Below, piece after piece: positions 8,306-17,872 of a DNA stretch of 34,710 nucleotides (positions within the stretch are counted from its first letter, which is position 1; every line of letters begins with the position of its first letter). The position numbers and the translations under genes are program-made. This stretch comes from Bacteroidetes bacterium SB0662_bin_6 (GTDB taxonomy: Bacteria > Bacteroidota > Rhodothermia > Rhodothermales > VXPQ01). The DNA lies in NCBI GenBank assembly GCA_009839485.1, contig VXPQ01000001.1:1-34710 (forward strand), given 5' to 3'. The notes beneath the pieces are model-generated. The model was not told the origin of the DNA. It ran no database searches and worked only from the letters and a program-made list of their open reading frames with translations.

Positions 8306-9274
8306 ATGCCGTCCAACGCACGCATATATGTAGGCATAGACGCCGGCGGCTCAAAAACCGAGTTAGTCGCCGCAAAAATGCAGGAGGAAGAACTCCTCAA
8401 CCTGTTTGGCCCCTGCGGAAACCCCGCTCGTGTGGGATTCAAGGACTCGGCGGATGTAATAACAGACCTGATAGTACAGGCTGTCGAACGTCTTCAGGGA
8501 GAGTCCATTGCTTCCGTATGTGCCGGCGTCGCCGGGGCAGGACGCCCGAAGGATCAGCACCTGCTCCATGAAGGCATTCGGAGCCGGCTAAAGGATCGCA
8601 TCCCCACATCGGCGCGCGACGTTCCGGTGCGGGTTACGCACGACAGTCTCATCGCTCTGGAAGCCGCCTTCGAAGGAGAGAGTGGAATTATGGTGATTTC
8701 CGGTACAGGCACTGTATCCCTGGCACGTACAAACTCGGGCGAATTCTTGCGGGCTGGAGGATGGGGCTACCTCATAGGCGATGAGGGAAGCGGCTATGCG
8801 CTCGGGGCTGACGGCCTGCGTGCCGTGGCACATGCATTCGACGGCGGACCGGACACGGCGCTATGCGACCTTCTCGCGGCATCCGGAGATGTAACGAGTA
8901 AGGAAGATCTCTTCGAGGTGGTGTACAAGAAAAAAACACCTCTGCAACGATTCGCCCGTATCGTGATACAGGGAGCGTGCGACGGGGACCCTGTGGCTGA
9001 AAGAATTGTCCGGAAACATATCGCCCTGCTCACCGAGCAAGTATGCTGGCTCGCCGATCGGTGCTCGGCCATACGCCCCCGGATAACTCTGCTGGGCGGA
9101 CTGGCCAATAATCCTTTCTACCGCAAACGCCTCTCTAGTGCACTACTCGAGCGTCTGTCCGGATGGGAATGCATGCAGCCACTGAACCGACCCGTCATCG
9201 GCGCATGGCGTATGGCAAATGACATGACGCAAGGCGAAGGGCTCGCAGGTTCGGAACAAGGAACGAGCGCCTGA
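8306..9274 (+). CDS. BadF/BadG/BcrA/BcrD ATPase family kinase (N-acetylglucosamine kinase-like)
   Basis: A 322-residue protein of the ASKHA ATPase fold. The N-terminal phosphate-binding loop is GIDAGGSKTEL (10-20). The second half has HDSLIALEAA, GIMVISGTGTVSLA and GGWGYLIGDEGSGYALG. These are hallmarks of the N-acetylglucosamine kinase branch of the BadF/BadG family, which uses ATP to phosphorylate amino sugars at O6. The substrate cannot be fixed; glucosamine or an N-acetylated sugar from cell-wall recycling is the usual case. The start ATG lies one base after the acylase stop codon, so translation is probably coupled. It ends 11 bases from the oppositely oriented symporter gene. Confidence 0.85.
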   Translation: MPSNARIYVGIDAGGSKTELVAAKMQEEELLNLFGPCGNPARVGFKDSADVITDLIVQAVERLQGESIASVCAGVAGAGRPKDQHLLHEGIRSRLKDRIPTSARDVPVRVTHDSLIALEAAFEGESGIMVISGTGTVSLARTNSGEFLRAGGWGYLIGDEGSGYALGADGLRAVAHAFDGGPDTALCDLLAASGDVTSKEDLFEVVYKKKTPLQRFARIVIQGACDGDPVAERIVRKHIALLTEQVCWLADRCSAIRPRITLLGGLANNPFYRKRLSSALLERLSGWECMQPLNRPVIGAWRMANDMTQGEGLAGSEQGTSA

Positions 9275-9285
9275 CGCACCGCAGC

Positions 9286-10929
9286 TTATTCGTTCGGATA
9301 GCGAACACGTTCGACAAGTTCCCTGACGGAAATCGGAGAATCGGGGGTACACAAAGAGACCCCTATCGTGATCGCAAAATTAAGCAGCATCCCAATCACG
9401 CCGACCCCCTGCGCACCAATTCCAAGGAAGTGGTCAAGAATCGGCTCGTCCATCCCCGGAATCACGTTTTGCGCCCGCATGAGTGCAATCATCACGAAGG
9501 TAAAGGCCAGGCCGACACTCATACCGGCGATCGCACCCTGCTTGTTTGCACGCTTCCAGAAAATACCCAGTACAATTACCGGGAAAAACGAGGCGGCGGC
9601 CAGCCCAAAGGCAAAAGCCACTACCTCGGCTACGAATCCCAGCGGATATACCCCGAACACACCCGCCACAATAACCGCGAGAAAAATCATGAGCCGGCCT
9701 ACAAAAAGACGGCGTTTTTCCGAGGCTTCGGGGTTTATGACCGACCCGTAAATGTCGTGCGCCAGCGCCGAGGAAATAACAAGCAACAGACCGGACGCCG
9801 TGGATAGCGCCGCCGCAAGTCCGCCTGCCGCCACCAGGGCAACGACAATTGCCGGCAACCTTGCGATTTCGGGCGTTGCAAGGACAATGATGTCACGATT
9901 GATGGCGTCAAGAAGTTGTTCCGCCGTTTGTATCCCCCCCTCAGGAATCGTCACCAACCCGGTAGCCGCCCAATTCTGCATCCAGCTCTGCTCAGCGATG
10001 GCCGGACCCATTTCCGCAAACTGCTGCAAAATGTGGTATTTGGCGAACATGGCCACCGCAGGAGCCGTCGTGTAGAGGATTCCGATAAAAAGCAGGGCCC
10101 AGAATGCCGACCAGCGCGCCGCCTTCACATTCTTTACCGTATAGAACCGGACAATGACGTGCGGAAGCCCCGCCGTCCCGGCCATCAGGCAGAGCGTAAT
10201 GGCAAATACATTCAGCTTGGAAAGGCCTGTGAACGGATTCGAGTAACTCGACAGTCCCAGATCGTGCTGAATGGCGTTCAGCTTGGGAAGAATCTCTTCC
10301 ATGGCGAGCTGGGGCACCGGATTTCCCGTGAGCAGCAGCGCAATGGCAATGGCCGGAACCGTATAGGCAAAAATGAGCACGCAGTACTGTGCTACTTGCG
10401 TATACGTGATGCCTTTCATACCGCCAAGCACCGCAAAAAACGCCACGACAATCATCCCGATGGCCACGCCCAGTTCGAACGGGATCTCCAGAAAACGCCC
10501 AAACGCCACGCCGACGCCTGCCATCTGCCCGGCAACATACGTGAAGGACACGAAAATGGCGGCGATGGCGGCAACTACACGCGCCGCTTTCGAATAGTAC
10601 CGTACGCCGACGAAATCGGGCACGGTGTATTGTCCGAACTTGCGCAGGAACGGCGCAAGAAGAAGAGCCAGCAACACATATCCCCCCGTCCACCCCATCA
10701 AATAGACCGCCCCGTCATAGCCCATGAACGAGATCAGGCCGGCCATGGAAATAAACGAGGCCGCGCTCATCCAGTCTGCGGCGGTTGCAGCCCCGTTGGC
10801 GATAGCGGGAACGCCCTGTCCGGCCACATAGAAGCCTTTGGTGGACATGACCCGGCTCCGGTAGCCGATATACAAATAGGCGGCAAAAGTAACGCCGACC
10901 GTAACCCAGGTCCAGCCTTGAATACCCAT
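9286..10929 (-). CDS. Sodium:solute symporter, VC_2705/ActP-like subfamily (large subunit)
   Basis: A 547-residue SSS-family transporter with about 13 membrane helices. The segment FYVAGQGVPAIANGAATAAD followed by WMSAASFISMAG is characteristic of the acetate/monocarboxylate-type branch that works with a small DUF4212 partner. That partner is encoded just upstream, with a 3-base gap. GAGGGA lies before the start codon and overlaps the end of the partner gene. An acetyl-CoA synthetase gene in the same gene string supports acetate or a similar monocarboxylate as substrate, by inference. It is the last gene of the string and meets the kinase gene tail to tail 11 bases away, so there is no room for a separate terminator. 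Confidence 0.92.
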   Translation of the reverse strand: MGIQGWTWVTVGVTFAAYLYIGYRSRVMSTKGFYVAGQGVPAIANGAATAADWMSAASFISMAGLISFMGYDGAVYLMGWTGGYVLLALLLAPFLRKFGQYTVPDFVGVRYYSKAARVVAAIAAIFVSFTYVAGQMAGVGVAFGRFLEIPFELGVAIGMIVVAFFAVLGGMKGITYTQVAQYCVLIFAYTVPAIAIALLLTGNPVPQLAMEEILPKLNAIQHDLGLSSYSNPFTGLSKLNVFAITLCLMAGTAGLPHVIVRFYTVKNVKAARWSAFWALLFIGILYTTAPAVAMFAKYHILQQFAEMGPAIAEQSWMQNWAATGLVTIPEGGIQTAEQLLDAINRDIIVLATPEIARLPAIVVALVAAGGLAAALSTASGLLLVISSALAHDIYGSVINPEASEKRRLFVGRLMIFLAVIVAGVFGVYPLGFVAEVVAFAFGLAAASFFPVIVLGIFWKRANKQGAIAGMSVGLAFTFVMIALMRAQNVIPGMDEPILDHFLGIGAQGVGVIGMLLNFAITIGVSLCTPDSPISVRELVERVRYPNE

Positions 10930-10932
10930 GGT

Positions 10933-11223
10933 CTATCCCTCGTTTGCCGATAGTGGCGCCGCATCCTCTTCGGTATCGGCTTCAAGGGTCGCCTGGCGGT
11001 CAGCGCGCCCGCTGAGCAGCGCATACAGAAAGATCAACAGGATAAACACATAAATGGCCCCCTGCTGCGCCATCCAGAAACCAAACGGCATATCTCCAAA
11101 GGATATCCGGTTGAGTTGCTCGACAAAGAGAATGCTGCACCCGAATCCGGCAACAGCCCAGACAAGAAGTAACAGACCGGTTCGCCGAAGCTGTCGGCGC
11201 CAGTAAGCCTTGGCGACATGCAT
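10933..11223 (-). CDS. DUF4212 sodium/substrate symporter small subunit
   Basis: A 96-residue protein with two membrane helices (about residues 13-33 and 45-66) and the DUF4212 pattern: YWRRQLRRTGLLLLVWAVAG near the start, then LNRISFGDMPFGFWMAQQG. The acidic tail is variable. DUF4212 proteins are encoded directly before VC_2705-type sodium:solute symporters and are thought to be a required small subunit; here the symporter starts 3 bases downstream. GAGAGGA lies upstream of the start codon. Confidence 0.92.
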   Translation of the reverse strand: MHVAKAYWRRQLRRTGLLLLVWAVAGFGCSILFVEQLNRISFGDMPFGFWMAQQGAIYVFILLIFLYALLSGRADRQATLEADTEEDAAPLSANEG

Positions 11224-11236
11224 AGGGATCCTCTCT

Positions 11237-12154
11237 CTATACCTCGAGCGATTGCAGATACTCGAGACCCTGCTGGATGGAAATCAGTGCATCGATATGC
11301 TCGTACTCGATGATATACTCCTCTACCCCATTTGCTTCGGCCGCCCGGACGATCGCCGGCAAATCGATCATCCCCATGCCCAAGGGTACATTCGTGTCAA
11401 GCGGTGCATGGCCGCTCAGATCGCCCAGCTCCGTGCCTTCCCGCATGTCTTTCATATGATACAGCGGAAAACGCCCCGGATATTTTTCGATCAGCGCCAC
11501 CGGGTCAAAACCGGGCCACTTGACCCAGAATACGTCCAGCTCCACGTCCACTACGCCCGGCTCGGTGTGCTCCATGAAGCGATCGAAGAGTGTGCCGCCT
11601 CCTTCCGCCTCGCGAAATTCGTAGCCGTGGCAATGATACGCGAAACGCAGCCCCTCCGACCGGAGCGCTTCGCCGGCTGCCGTAAAATCAGCAATAGCAC
11701 GATCGATATCGTCCACATCGAAATCGCCCTCGTGCGGGATCCATGCGACGGCGACCCAGGGAGATCCCAGGATATGCGCTTCCTCCGCAACCGCTCCAAT
11801 ATCGCCGGCGACACGCTCGTACGAAGCATGCATGCTTCCCACCGTAAGACCCGAATCATCCAGCAAGGCCCGAAAATCGACCGCCGGCATGTCGTGCAAA
11901 CTGTAGGTTTCTACCCGATCGAAGCCCGCCTCCCGAACGGCCCGCAACGTGCCGGCAAGATCCATGTCGAGCTCGTTCCGAACGCTGTACAACTGCACCC
12001 CGATGGGGGTATCGATCCCGCCGGAAGCGATCACATCGGGCTCAGGAACAGGAGCAGTGCTTTCTTCCTGCTCGCCACAGCCGACGAGAGGCAGTACGGC
12101 CGGCGCGGCTATCGCCGAGCCTATCCGGGTCAGAAATTTTCTTCGGGAAGTCAT
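11237..12154 (-). CDS. Tat-exported sugar phosphate isomerase/epimerase-like TIM barrel lipoprotein
   Basis: A 305-residue protein. The N-terminus MTSRRKFLTRIGSAIAAPAV carries a twin-arginine export signal and a lipobox-like LVGC (about residue 26), so it is probably folded in the cytoplasm, exported and lipid-anchored. The mature part is a xylose-isomerase-like (AP endonuclease 2 family) TIM barrel. It starts at TPIGVQLYSVRNEL, and candidate metal-ligand residues lie in YHCHGYEF, DVELDVFWVKW, PLYHMKDM and IIEYEH. Substrate is unknown; relatives act on keto-sugars, inositols or sugar phosphates, and export argues against a phosphate ester. The chosen start gives a complete signal peptide; an upstream ATG would add 34 residues that overlap the neighbouring gene's end. 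It lies 25 bases after the related TIM-barrel gene. Confidence 0.85.
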   Translation of the reverse strand: MTSRRKFLTRIGSAIAAPAVLPLVGCGEQEESTAPVPEPDVIASGGIDTPIGVQLYSVRNELDMDLAGTLRAVREAGFDRVETYSLHDMPAVDFRALLDDSGLTVGSMHASYERVAGDIGAVAEEAHILGSPWVAVAWIPHEGDFDVDDIDRAIADFTAAGEALRSEGLRFAYHCHGYEFREAEGGGTLFDRFMEHTEPGVVDVELDVFWVKWPGFDPVALIEKYPGRFPLYHMKDMREGTELGDLSGHAPLDTNVPLGMGMIDLPAIVRAAEANGVEEYIIEYEHIDALISIQQGLEYLQSLEV

Positions 12155-12179
12155 AGCAAGTAGATAGTTTGAGAAAACG

Positions 12180-13052
12180 TTACACGTCGCAAAGCGCAAC
12201 CGCCTCGCGTAAACTGACGAGCGGCGTGCGCGAGGGAATGAATTCCTGACCGACATAGCCGGTGTACCCTGTTTCGCGAATCGCCCGCATGATGGCAGCG
12301 TAGTTCAACTCCTGGGTTTCGTCTATTTCGTTTCGGCCCGGATTGCCCCCGGTATGATAATGCCCGATGTATTCGTGATTTTCGCGGATCGTGCGAATGA
12401 CATCCCCCTCCATAATCTGCATGTGATAGATGTCATATAGCAGCTTAAAGCGTTCGGAGCCAACCCGTTTCACCAGTTCGACGCCCCATTCCGTATGATC
12501 GCACATATAATCGGGATGGTCCACCTTGCTGTTGAGCAATTCCATGCATATCGTGACACCGTGCCGTTCCGCATCGCCCACAACCTGCTGAACACCCTGG
12601 ACACAGTTCTCCAGCCCCGTTTCGTCATCCATGCCCCGGCGATTGCCCGAAAAACAGATAATGTTCGGGAAGCCGGCCTCAGCCACTTTGGGAATAAGTT
12701 CCTTGAATCCGGCTATGAAACGTTCGTGAAACTCCGTACGGTTAAACCCGTCCGGGATCGAAGTCGGCCCGTTCGCCATCGCACAAACGAGGCCATATTC
12801 CTTGACGACAGGAAATTCCTCGACGTTCAGCAATTCTACAGAGTGCATGCCGATAGCCTGAGCGCCGGCGCTCAATTGCTCCAGCGTGAGGCCGGAATAA
12901 CACCATCGGCATACGGAATGCTTAAGGCCTGCATTGCGTGCACGGGATGAAGCACGGAAAGAGTTGCCGGAGGCTTCGAGAACCGTTGGCGCCGCCAGGG
13001 TGGAACCGGCGGCCACGGCGGCTCCTGTTCTGAGAAATGTTCTTCGCTTCAT
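12180..13052 (-). CDS. Tat-exported hydroxypyruvate isomerase-like TIM barrel protein
   Basis: A 290-residue protein with a twin-arginine signal (MKRRTFLRTGAAVAAGSTLA) and a TIM barrel of the hydroxypyruvate isomerase/xylose-isomerase-like superfamily. The metal-site residues appear kept: the glutamates in TICMELLNSKVDHPDY and VGQEFIP, and the histidines in YDIYHMQIMEG and GHYHTGGNPGRNEI. Members of this group isomerise hydroxypyruvate or related keto-acids and keto-sugars; the exported version here is more likely to act on a non-phosphorylated sugar derivative (inference). The start places the Tat signal at the N-terminus. The gene begins 4 bases after the acetyl-CoA synthetase stop codon, which argues for one transcript. 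Confidence 0.87.
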   Translation of the reverse strand: MKRRTFLRTGAAVAAGSTLAAPTVLEASGNSFRASSRARNAGLKHSVCRWCYSGLTLEQLSAGAQAIGMHSVELLNVEEFPVVKEYGLVCAMANGPTSIPDGFNRTEFHERFIAGFKELIPKVAEAGFPNIICFSGNRRGMDDETGLENCVQGVQQVVGDAERHGVTICMELLNSKVDHPDYMCDHTEWGVELVKRVGSERFKLLYDIYHMQIMEGDVIRTIRENHEYIGHYHTGGNPGRNEIDETQELNYAAIMRAIRETGYTGYVGQEFIPSRTPLVSLREAVALCDV

Positions 13053-13056
13053 AGGA

Positions 13057-15030
13057 TTACCGGGTTTGACTGCCTGCAACCAGTTCCTCGACCACACCCG
13101 GATCAGCCAGAGTGGACGTGTCGCCGAGGTTCTGATATTCGTTGGCTGCTATTTTACGAAGAATTCGGCGCATAATCTTGCCGGACCGCGTTTTCGGCAA
13201 CGCAGGCGCAAATTGAATGCGGTCGGGCCTGGCAATAGGGCCGATTTCCTTGCGCACATGCTGCACGAGTTCGTCGCGCAACACCTCGCTCGGATCAGTC
13301 TCCGCCACGAGCGTCACGAATCCGTAGATACCCTGCCCCTTGATCTCGTGGGGGAACCCTACCACGGCGGCTTCCGCTACCTGACCATGTGATACAAGCG
13401 CACTCTCGATCTCCGCAGTGCCCATCCGATGCCCCGACACGTTGAGGACATCGTCCACACGGCCCGTGATCCAGTAATAGCCGTCCTCGTCGCGGCGACA
13501 TCCATCCCCCGTGAAATACTTGCCCTCGAACCGGCTGAAATATGTCTGGACAAACCGGTCGTGATTCTTGTAGACCGTGCGCATCTGACCCGGCCACGAA
13601 TCCCCGATGGCCAGCAACCCTTCGCCTGGGCCTTCCTGCACGACGCCGTCCGGATTCAATAATTCGGGGCGGATACCAAAAAAAGGAAGCGTTGCCGAAC
13701 CGGGTTTCCGGTCGATGGCCCCAGGCAACGGCGCAATCATGATACCGCCGGTCTCGGTTTGCCACCAGGTGTCGACCACCGGACAACGCCCCTGTCCCAC
13801 CGTATCATGGTACCATTTCCATGCTTCCGGATTAATGGGTTCGCCTACGGTGCCCAGCACCCGGAGCGAACCCCGATCCGTACGCGTAACGTATGTGTCG
13901 CCTTCACGCATCAGCGCACGGATAGCGGTCGGGGCCGTGTAAAAAATGGTGACCTGATGCCTGTCCACCACTTCCCAGAGCCGCGAGGGGTTGGGCCAGG
14001 TCGGCGTACCTTCGAAAAACACCTGGGAAATACCGTTGAGAAGGGGGCCGTAGACCATATAGGAATGTCCCGTAATCCACCCCACGTCGGCGGTGCACCA
14101 GAAAATGTCGTCCTCGTGGCAATCGAACACGTACTGGTGCGTTAGCGAGGCATACACCAGATAGCCGCCGGTGGTATGCAGTACGCCTTTCGGCTTACCG
14201 GTAGAACCCGACGTATACAAGATGAAAAGAGGGTCCTCCGCATCCATTTCCTCCGGATCGCAATCGGCATCCACATGCTCGCGCACTTCGTGATACCAGT
14301 GATCGCGTCCTTCAACGAGTGAAGCCCCCGATCCGGTACGCCGGACGACCACAACCGCCTCTACATCCGGGCAGCGTTCAAGCGCCTTGTCGGCATTCTG
14401 CTTGAGCGGGACTTTCCTGCCGCCGCGCACCCCTTCGTCGGCGGTAAGAAGCACCGTCGAGTCGCAATCAAGAATGCGGTCTGCGAGAGAGTCCGGGGAA
14501 AAGCCCGCAAACACCACGGAGTGTACCGCACCGATCCGGGCGCACGCCAACATCGCGTAGGCAGCTTCCGGGATCATGGGCAAATAGATCGTCACGCGAT
14601 CCCCCTTCCGCACCCCAACACGCTTGAGCACATTGGCGAATACGCACACTTCACGGTGCAGTTCGCGCCAGGAAATGTGGCGCGGAGCCTCATCCGGATC
14701 GTCCGGCTCGAAGATAAACGCCGTGCGATCCCCATGTTCGGCAAGATGCCGGTCCACGCAATTGTAGCATGCATTCAGGGTTCCCCCCTCGTACCAGCGA
14801 ATGTACAGATCGCTGCTTGCCCAGGAAACATTTTTGACAGTGTGGAAGGGACGAAACCAGTCGATGCGGGCAGCCTGTTCTCCCCAGAATCCTTCCGGGT
14901 CGGCTATAGACCGACGGTACAGGGTATCGTACTCCTCGCGAGAGGAAATCCATGCTCTTTGTCTGAAGGCATCGGACGTCGGATACAAATCAGCCTGTCC
15001 GGAATACGCAGCAGTTACCTGATCGCTCAT
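13057..15030 (-). CDS. acs: Acetate--CoA ligase (acetyl-CoA synthetase)
   Basis: A 657-residue AMP-forming acetyl-CoA synthetase, the usual length. It converts acetate, ATP and CoA to acetyl-CoA, AMP and pyrophosphate in the cytoplasm. The adenylate-forming motif is [13 protein letters not shown], followed by [10 protein letters not shown] and [20 protein letters not shown]. The C-terminal lysine loop [13 protein letters not shown] holds the lysine that is often regulated by acetylation. The start MSDQ matches the family length; an upstream ATG would add 30 residues. The ribosome-binding site is weak. It heads a tight string ending in an acetate-type symporter, which fits uptake plus activation of acetate. 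The two exported TIM-barrel genes in between are the unusual part. Confidence 0.95.
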   Translation of the reverse strand: MSDQVTAAYSGQADLYPTSDAFRQRAWISSREEYDTLYRRSIADPEGFWGEQAARIDWFRPFHTVKNVSWASSDLYIRWYEGGTLNACYNCVDRHLAEHGDRTAFIFEPDDPDEAPRHISWRELHREVCVFANVLKRVGVRKGDRVTIYLPMIPEAAYAMLACARIGAVHSVVFAGFSPDSLADRILDCDSTVLLTADEGVRGGRKVPLKQNADKALERCPDVEAVVVVRRTGSGASLVEGRDHWYHEVREHVDADCDPEEMDAEDPLFILYTSGSTGKPKGVLHTTGGYLVYASLTHQYVFDCHEDDIFWCTADVGWITGHSYMVYGPLLNGISQVFFEGTPTWPNPSRLWEVVDRHQVTIFYTAPTAIRALMREGDTYVTRTDRGSLRVLGTVGEPINPEAWKWYHDTVGQGRCPVVDTWWQTETGGIMIAPLPGAIDRKPGSATLPFFGIRPELLNPDGVVQEGPGEGLLAIGDSWPGQMRTVYKNHDRFVQTYFSRFEGKYFTGDGCRRDEDGYYWITGRVDDVLNVSGHRMGTAEIESALVSHGQVAEAAVVGFPHEIKGQGIYGFVTLVAETDPSEVLRDELVQHVRKEIGPIARPDRIQFAPALPKTRSGKIMRRILRKIAANEYQNLGDTSTLADPGVVEELVAGSQTR

Positions 15031-15212
15031 CGATTGTTTATCCGTTTCGTGGTACGGCCCTGTAACATACGGAATGCGCGGGAATGCATTGAAGGAACCT
15101 TGGGGCGCGCATTCGAACAAAACATAGGGTCCGGGATATCCTGCAAACTCGCGGCCAACCGCACGTTTATGTTTTGAGAGAAGGCGCGTCCCAAGGTCCT
15201 CGCCCTGCGGAT

Positions 15213-17102
15213 TTATTCAGAGATTCCTGAAATCTCGTCCAAGCGGGCCTGGACGTATCCCGCCACGGCGTTGCATACATAGAGCGCGTCCGCACGGTGC
15301 AAATCCTCGGGAAACAGCACGCCTTCTTCCAGATCGCTGCACGTCTCCAAAAGGAAACGCCGGTATACTCCCGGAAGCGCACCTGAATTCACCGGGGGAG
15401 TAATGCGCCGGGAGCCGAATTCCGCTACGACATTTGTGCGTGAGCCCTCGGCCACTTCTCCACGCTCGTTCAAAAAAATCACCTCGTCGAATCCCTGCCC
15501 CGCCGCCTCCCGGTGCAGGCGGTCGTAGTGCTCCCGGTATGTTGTTTTGTGGCGGCGGTACGGATCGGAGGAATCGATACGCACGCCGGCAAGACAAAGA
15601 CGCAATGCCCCGGGCGCATGCGCCTCGTCAAGCGCATGCACGGAGATTTCGATGCGCCCGGAAGCATCCAGCGTGGCGCGGATCCTGCATACTTCCTGTA
15701 AGCAGGCGGCATCTGCCACACGCCGGCGAAAGACCTGTTCGTCAAAATCGTATCCCAGCGTTTGGGAGGACGTACGCAGGCGATCCACATGTCCCTCAAG
15801 AAGCGCAATGGCGCCATCTCCGCAGCGCATGGTTTCTATCAGCAAAGGGGGAAGCATATCCCCTGCCGGTTCGGGCTCCCGTAACAGCACCGAAGGAGAC
15901 GAAGCGACGGAAGAACCGTACACCGTCGACGACACATTCAAGCCGGTCAGGAATCCGGCCTTGAGCAAACACTCCTCGTATTCTTCTTCCGGAACGGAAT
16001 CCCACACGAGACCGCTGCCGACACCGAGCCGCGCCTCCCCGGACAGCACCTCGGCCGTTCTGATCGCGACATTGAAAACCGCACGATCCCTGTGCATATA
16101 CCCTACAGCGCCGCAATACGCACCGCGCGGCTCCGGTTCGCAGCGATGAATAATATCCATAGCCCGTATCTTGGGCGCACCTGTCACGGAGCCGCATGGA
16201 AACAACGCTGCAAAAATATCCTGTGTGGCCGCACCCGGGGACAAACGTCCCTGAACGGACGTGGTCATCTGCATAAGTGTTTCGTACCGTTCCGTTCTGA
16301 ACAGGTCCGCGGTACGCACCGAGCCCGGCTCGCAGCATTTGGATAAATCGTTGCGGAGCAAATCAACGATCATGACATTCTCGGCGCGGTTTTTTTCGTC
16401 CTTTTCCAGCCACTGCTCGAATGCCGTGTCTTCCGAAGCATTGCGACCCCTGGCCACCGTGCCTTTCATCGGCCGGGTCGTTATGCAATCGCCCCGGCGA
16501 TCAAAGAATAATTCGGGCGAGCAACTGAGTATCCGGAAGGATCCGACGTCAAGCCAGGCTGCGTAAGGCACCGGCTGGCGACGCAACAGGGCCTGAAACA
16601 GGGGCCATGGCTCACAGGGGGGAGTGAAAGACATCGGGCCGGTGACATTGACCTGATAGACATTGCCTTCCCGGATATGCTCCCGGACAGTCTTTACAAG
16701 AGAAAGGTAGTGTGCCGGATCGTATGCAAAGCGCGCAGGAATCGGAACAGGAAAGGAGACAAAATCAGACGGGCAAGGACCGGGCGCCCATGCCTCACGG
16801 TCGGAAAAGGCAGCCATCCAGACCAGGGGGGTGCGAGGAAGTCTGCATCGCATCGCCCGATCAAATGCAGGCGCCGCCTCGTATGCCACAAAACCGGCCA
16901 CATGCAATCCGTCTTCCGCCGCCCGACAGGCCTTGTCCAGCATGGGAGAAACTTCGTCGAGCGCATAGGCCGCGAATGTTTTCTGCAGCCCTTGCAGAAC
17001 CACCCCTCCGCATCCGTTCCATCCGGGTCCCAGAACAACCTTTCCGGGTGCCGCCTCGGCGTGTTTATCAAAAGATGGAAACGATTCCCTTGCCCCGCTC
17101 AT
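15213..17102 (-). CDS. pabB: Fused aminodeoxychorismate synthase component I / 4-amino-4-deoxychorismate lyase (PabB-PabC)
   Basis: A 629-residue two-domain enzyme of the folate pathway. Residues about 125-385 form a chorismate-binding PabB domain: [10 protein letters not shown] (145-154), TRPMKGT (209-215), [14 protein letters not shown] (240-253) and [12 protein letters not shown] (304-315). After a linker, residues about 420-629 are a PabC-type class IV aminotransferase-fold lyase. It starts at [10 protein letters not shown], has the PLP lysine in [12 protein letters not shown], and ends with [10 protein letters not shown] and [10 protein letters not shown]. Together they convert chorismate to aminodeoxychorismate and then 4-aminobenzoate plus pyruvate. 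The glutaminase subunit PabA is not in the window. It lies 52 bases after the phosphopantetheinyl transferase gene on the same strand. Confidence 0.92.
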   Translation of the reverse strand: MSGARESFPSFDKHAEAAPGKVVLGPGWNGCGGVVLQGLQKTFAAYALDEVSPMLDKACRAAEDGLHVAGFVAYEAAPAFDRAMRCRLPRTPLVWMAAFSDREAWAPGPCPSDFVSFPVPIPARFAYDPAHYLSLVKTVREHIREGNVYQVNVTGPMSFTPPCEPWPLFQALLRRQPVPYAAWLDVGSFRILSCSPELFFDRRGDCITTRPMKGTVARGRNASEDTAFEQWLEKDEKNRAENVMIVDLLRNDLSKCCEPGSVRTADLFRTERYETLMQMTTSVQGRLSPGAATQDIFAALFPCGSVTGAPKIRAMDIIHRCEPEPRGAYCGAVGYMHRDRAVFNVAIRTAEVLSGEARLGVGSGLVWDSVPEEEYEECLLKAGFLTGLNVSSTVYGSSVASSPSVLLREPEPAGDMLPPLLIETMRCGDGAIALLEGHVDRLRTSSQTLGYDFDEQVFRRRVADAACLQEVCRIRATLDASGRIEISVHALDEAHAPGALRLCLAGVRIDSSDPYRRHKTTYREHYDRLHREAAGQGFDEVIFLNERGEVAEGSRTNVVAEFGSRRITPPVNSGALPGVYRRFLLETCSDLEEGVLFPEDLHRADALYVCNAVAGYVQARLDEISGISE

Positions 17103-17154
17103 ACCCCATTCAAAAAAACAGGTTTACGGAATGTCACCTTTGTGATCGATGTAT

Positions 17155-17811
17155 TCAACCTTTAATATCCGATAGCATAGCTGCTTGCGGGGCAACCGAT
17201 ACCGCCGCATAATAGCTATCCCGCTCTTCGAACCAGGCTTCCCAAAGACGACCATCGGCATCCCGAACGGTCGCCCGGCCCTCCTCTAAACCCACATCGA
17301 GGCGAAGTTTCTTCGGAGAATAAGCCAGTCCCCTGTGCATGGCCTTGAGCGTCGCCTCTTTCAGGGTCCAGCATAAAATATTCGCCCGTTCCCTGTCGAG
17401 AGGAAGTACATCCGCCAGGGATGGTTCGTCGGGATGCAACATGTATTGCTCAAGTTCGGGAAGCCGCGGTGTTATCCGTTCGATATCCACCCCGACCCGG
17501 CGTGGAGATGCGACAGCAACAGCCCAATCCCCGGAATGGGAAATGGAAAGATACAATCCACCCGAAGCGACCTCCACAACGCCGCTCTCCGCCACCCTGA
17601 GTCCCACCTCGGAGGGCGCCACAGCAAGGCGCTCTGACAAGAGCAAACGGGCAGCCACCCTACCCAACACGAATTCCCTGCGGCGCTTCGGATCGGTAAA
17701 TGACTCAACACGTTGGACCTCCTCCTCGGAAAGCAAGGCCCGCATCCTGTCCCCATCTCCGGATCCGGAGTGGAGATAACGCATCGTGACATCCACGGGT
17801 AAGTTGTTCAT
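17155..17811 (-). CDS. 4'-phosphopantetheinyl transferase (Sfp type)
   Basis: A 218-residue protein of the Sfp/AcpT superfamily, which moves the phosphopantetheine arm from CoA to a serine of carrier proteins. The pseudo-duplicated fold is visible, with substrate-loop SISHSG (89-94), the magnesium site GVDIERI (107-113) and WTLKEATLKAMHRG (148-161), carrying the catalytic Asp109, Glu111 and Glu152. Partner carrier protein is unknown; the fatty-acid carrier is a possibility. The start is uncertain: ATG at 17811 gives a normal length but has no Shine-Dalgarno sequence, ATG at 17784 is an alternative, and an upstream ATG at 17901 would overlap the STAS gene. It lies 61 bases after the STAS gene and before PabB-PabC. 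Confidence 0.88.
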   Translation of the reverse strand: MNNLPVDVTMRYLHSGSGDGDRMRALLSEEEVQRVESFTDPKRRREFVLGRVAARLLLSERLAVAPSEVGLRVAESGVVEVASGGLYLSISHSGDWAVAVASPRRVGVDIERITPRLPELEQYMLHPDEPSLADVLPLDRERANILCWTLKEATLKAMHRGLAYSPKKLRLDVGLEEGRATVRDADGRLWEAWFEERDSYYAAVSVAPQAAMLSDIKG

Positions 17812-17872
17812 TGGAAGGAGTTCCCGGAAAGCGAACACCTCACACAAACTCCGACGAGACCCGCGGCTCTTC

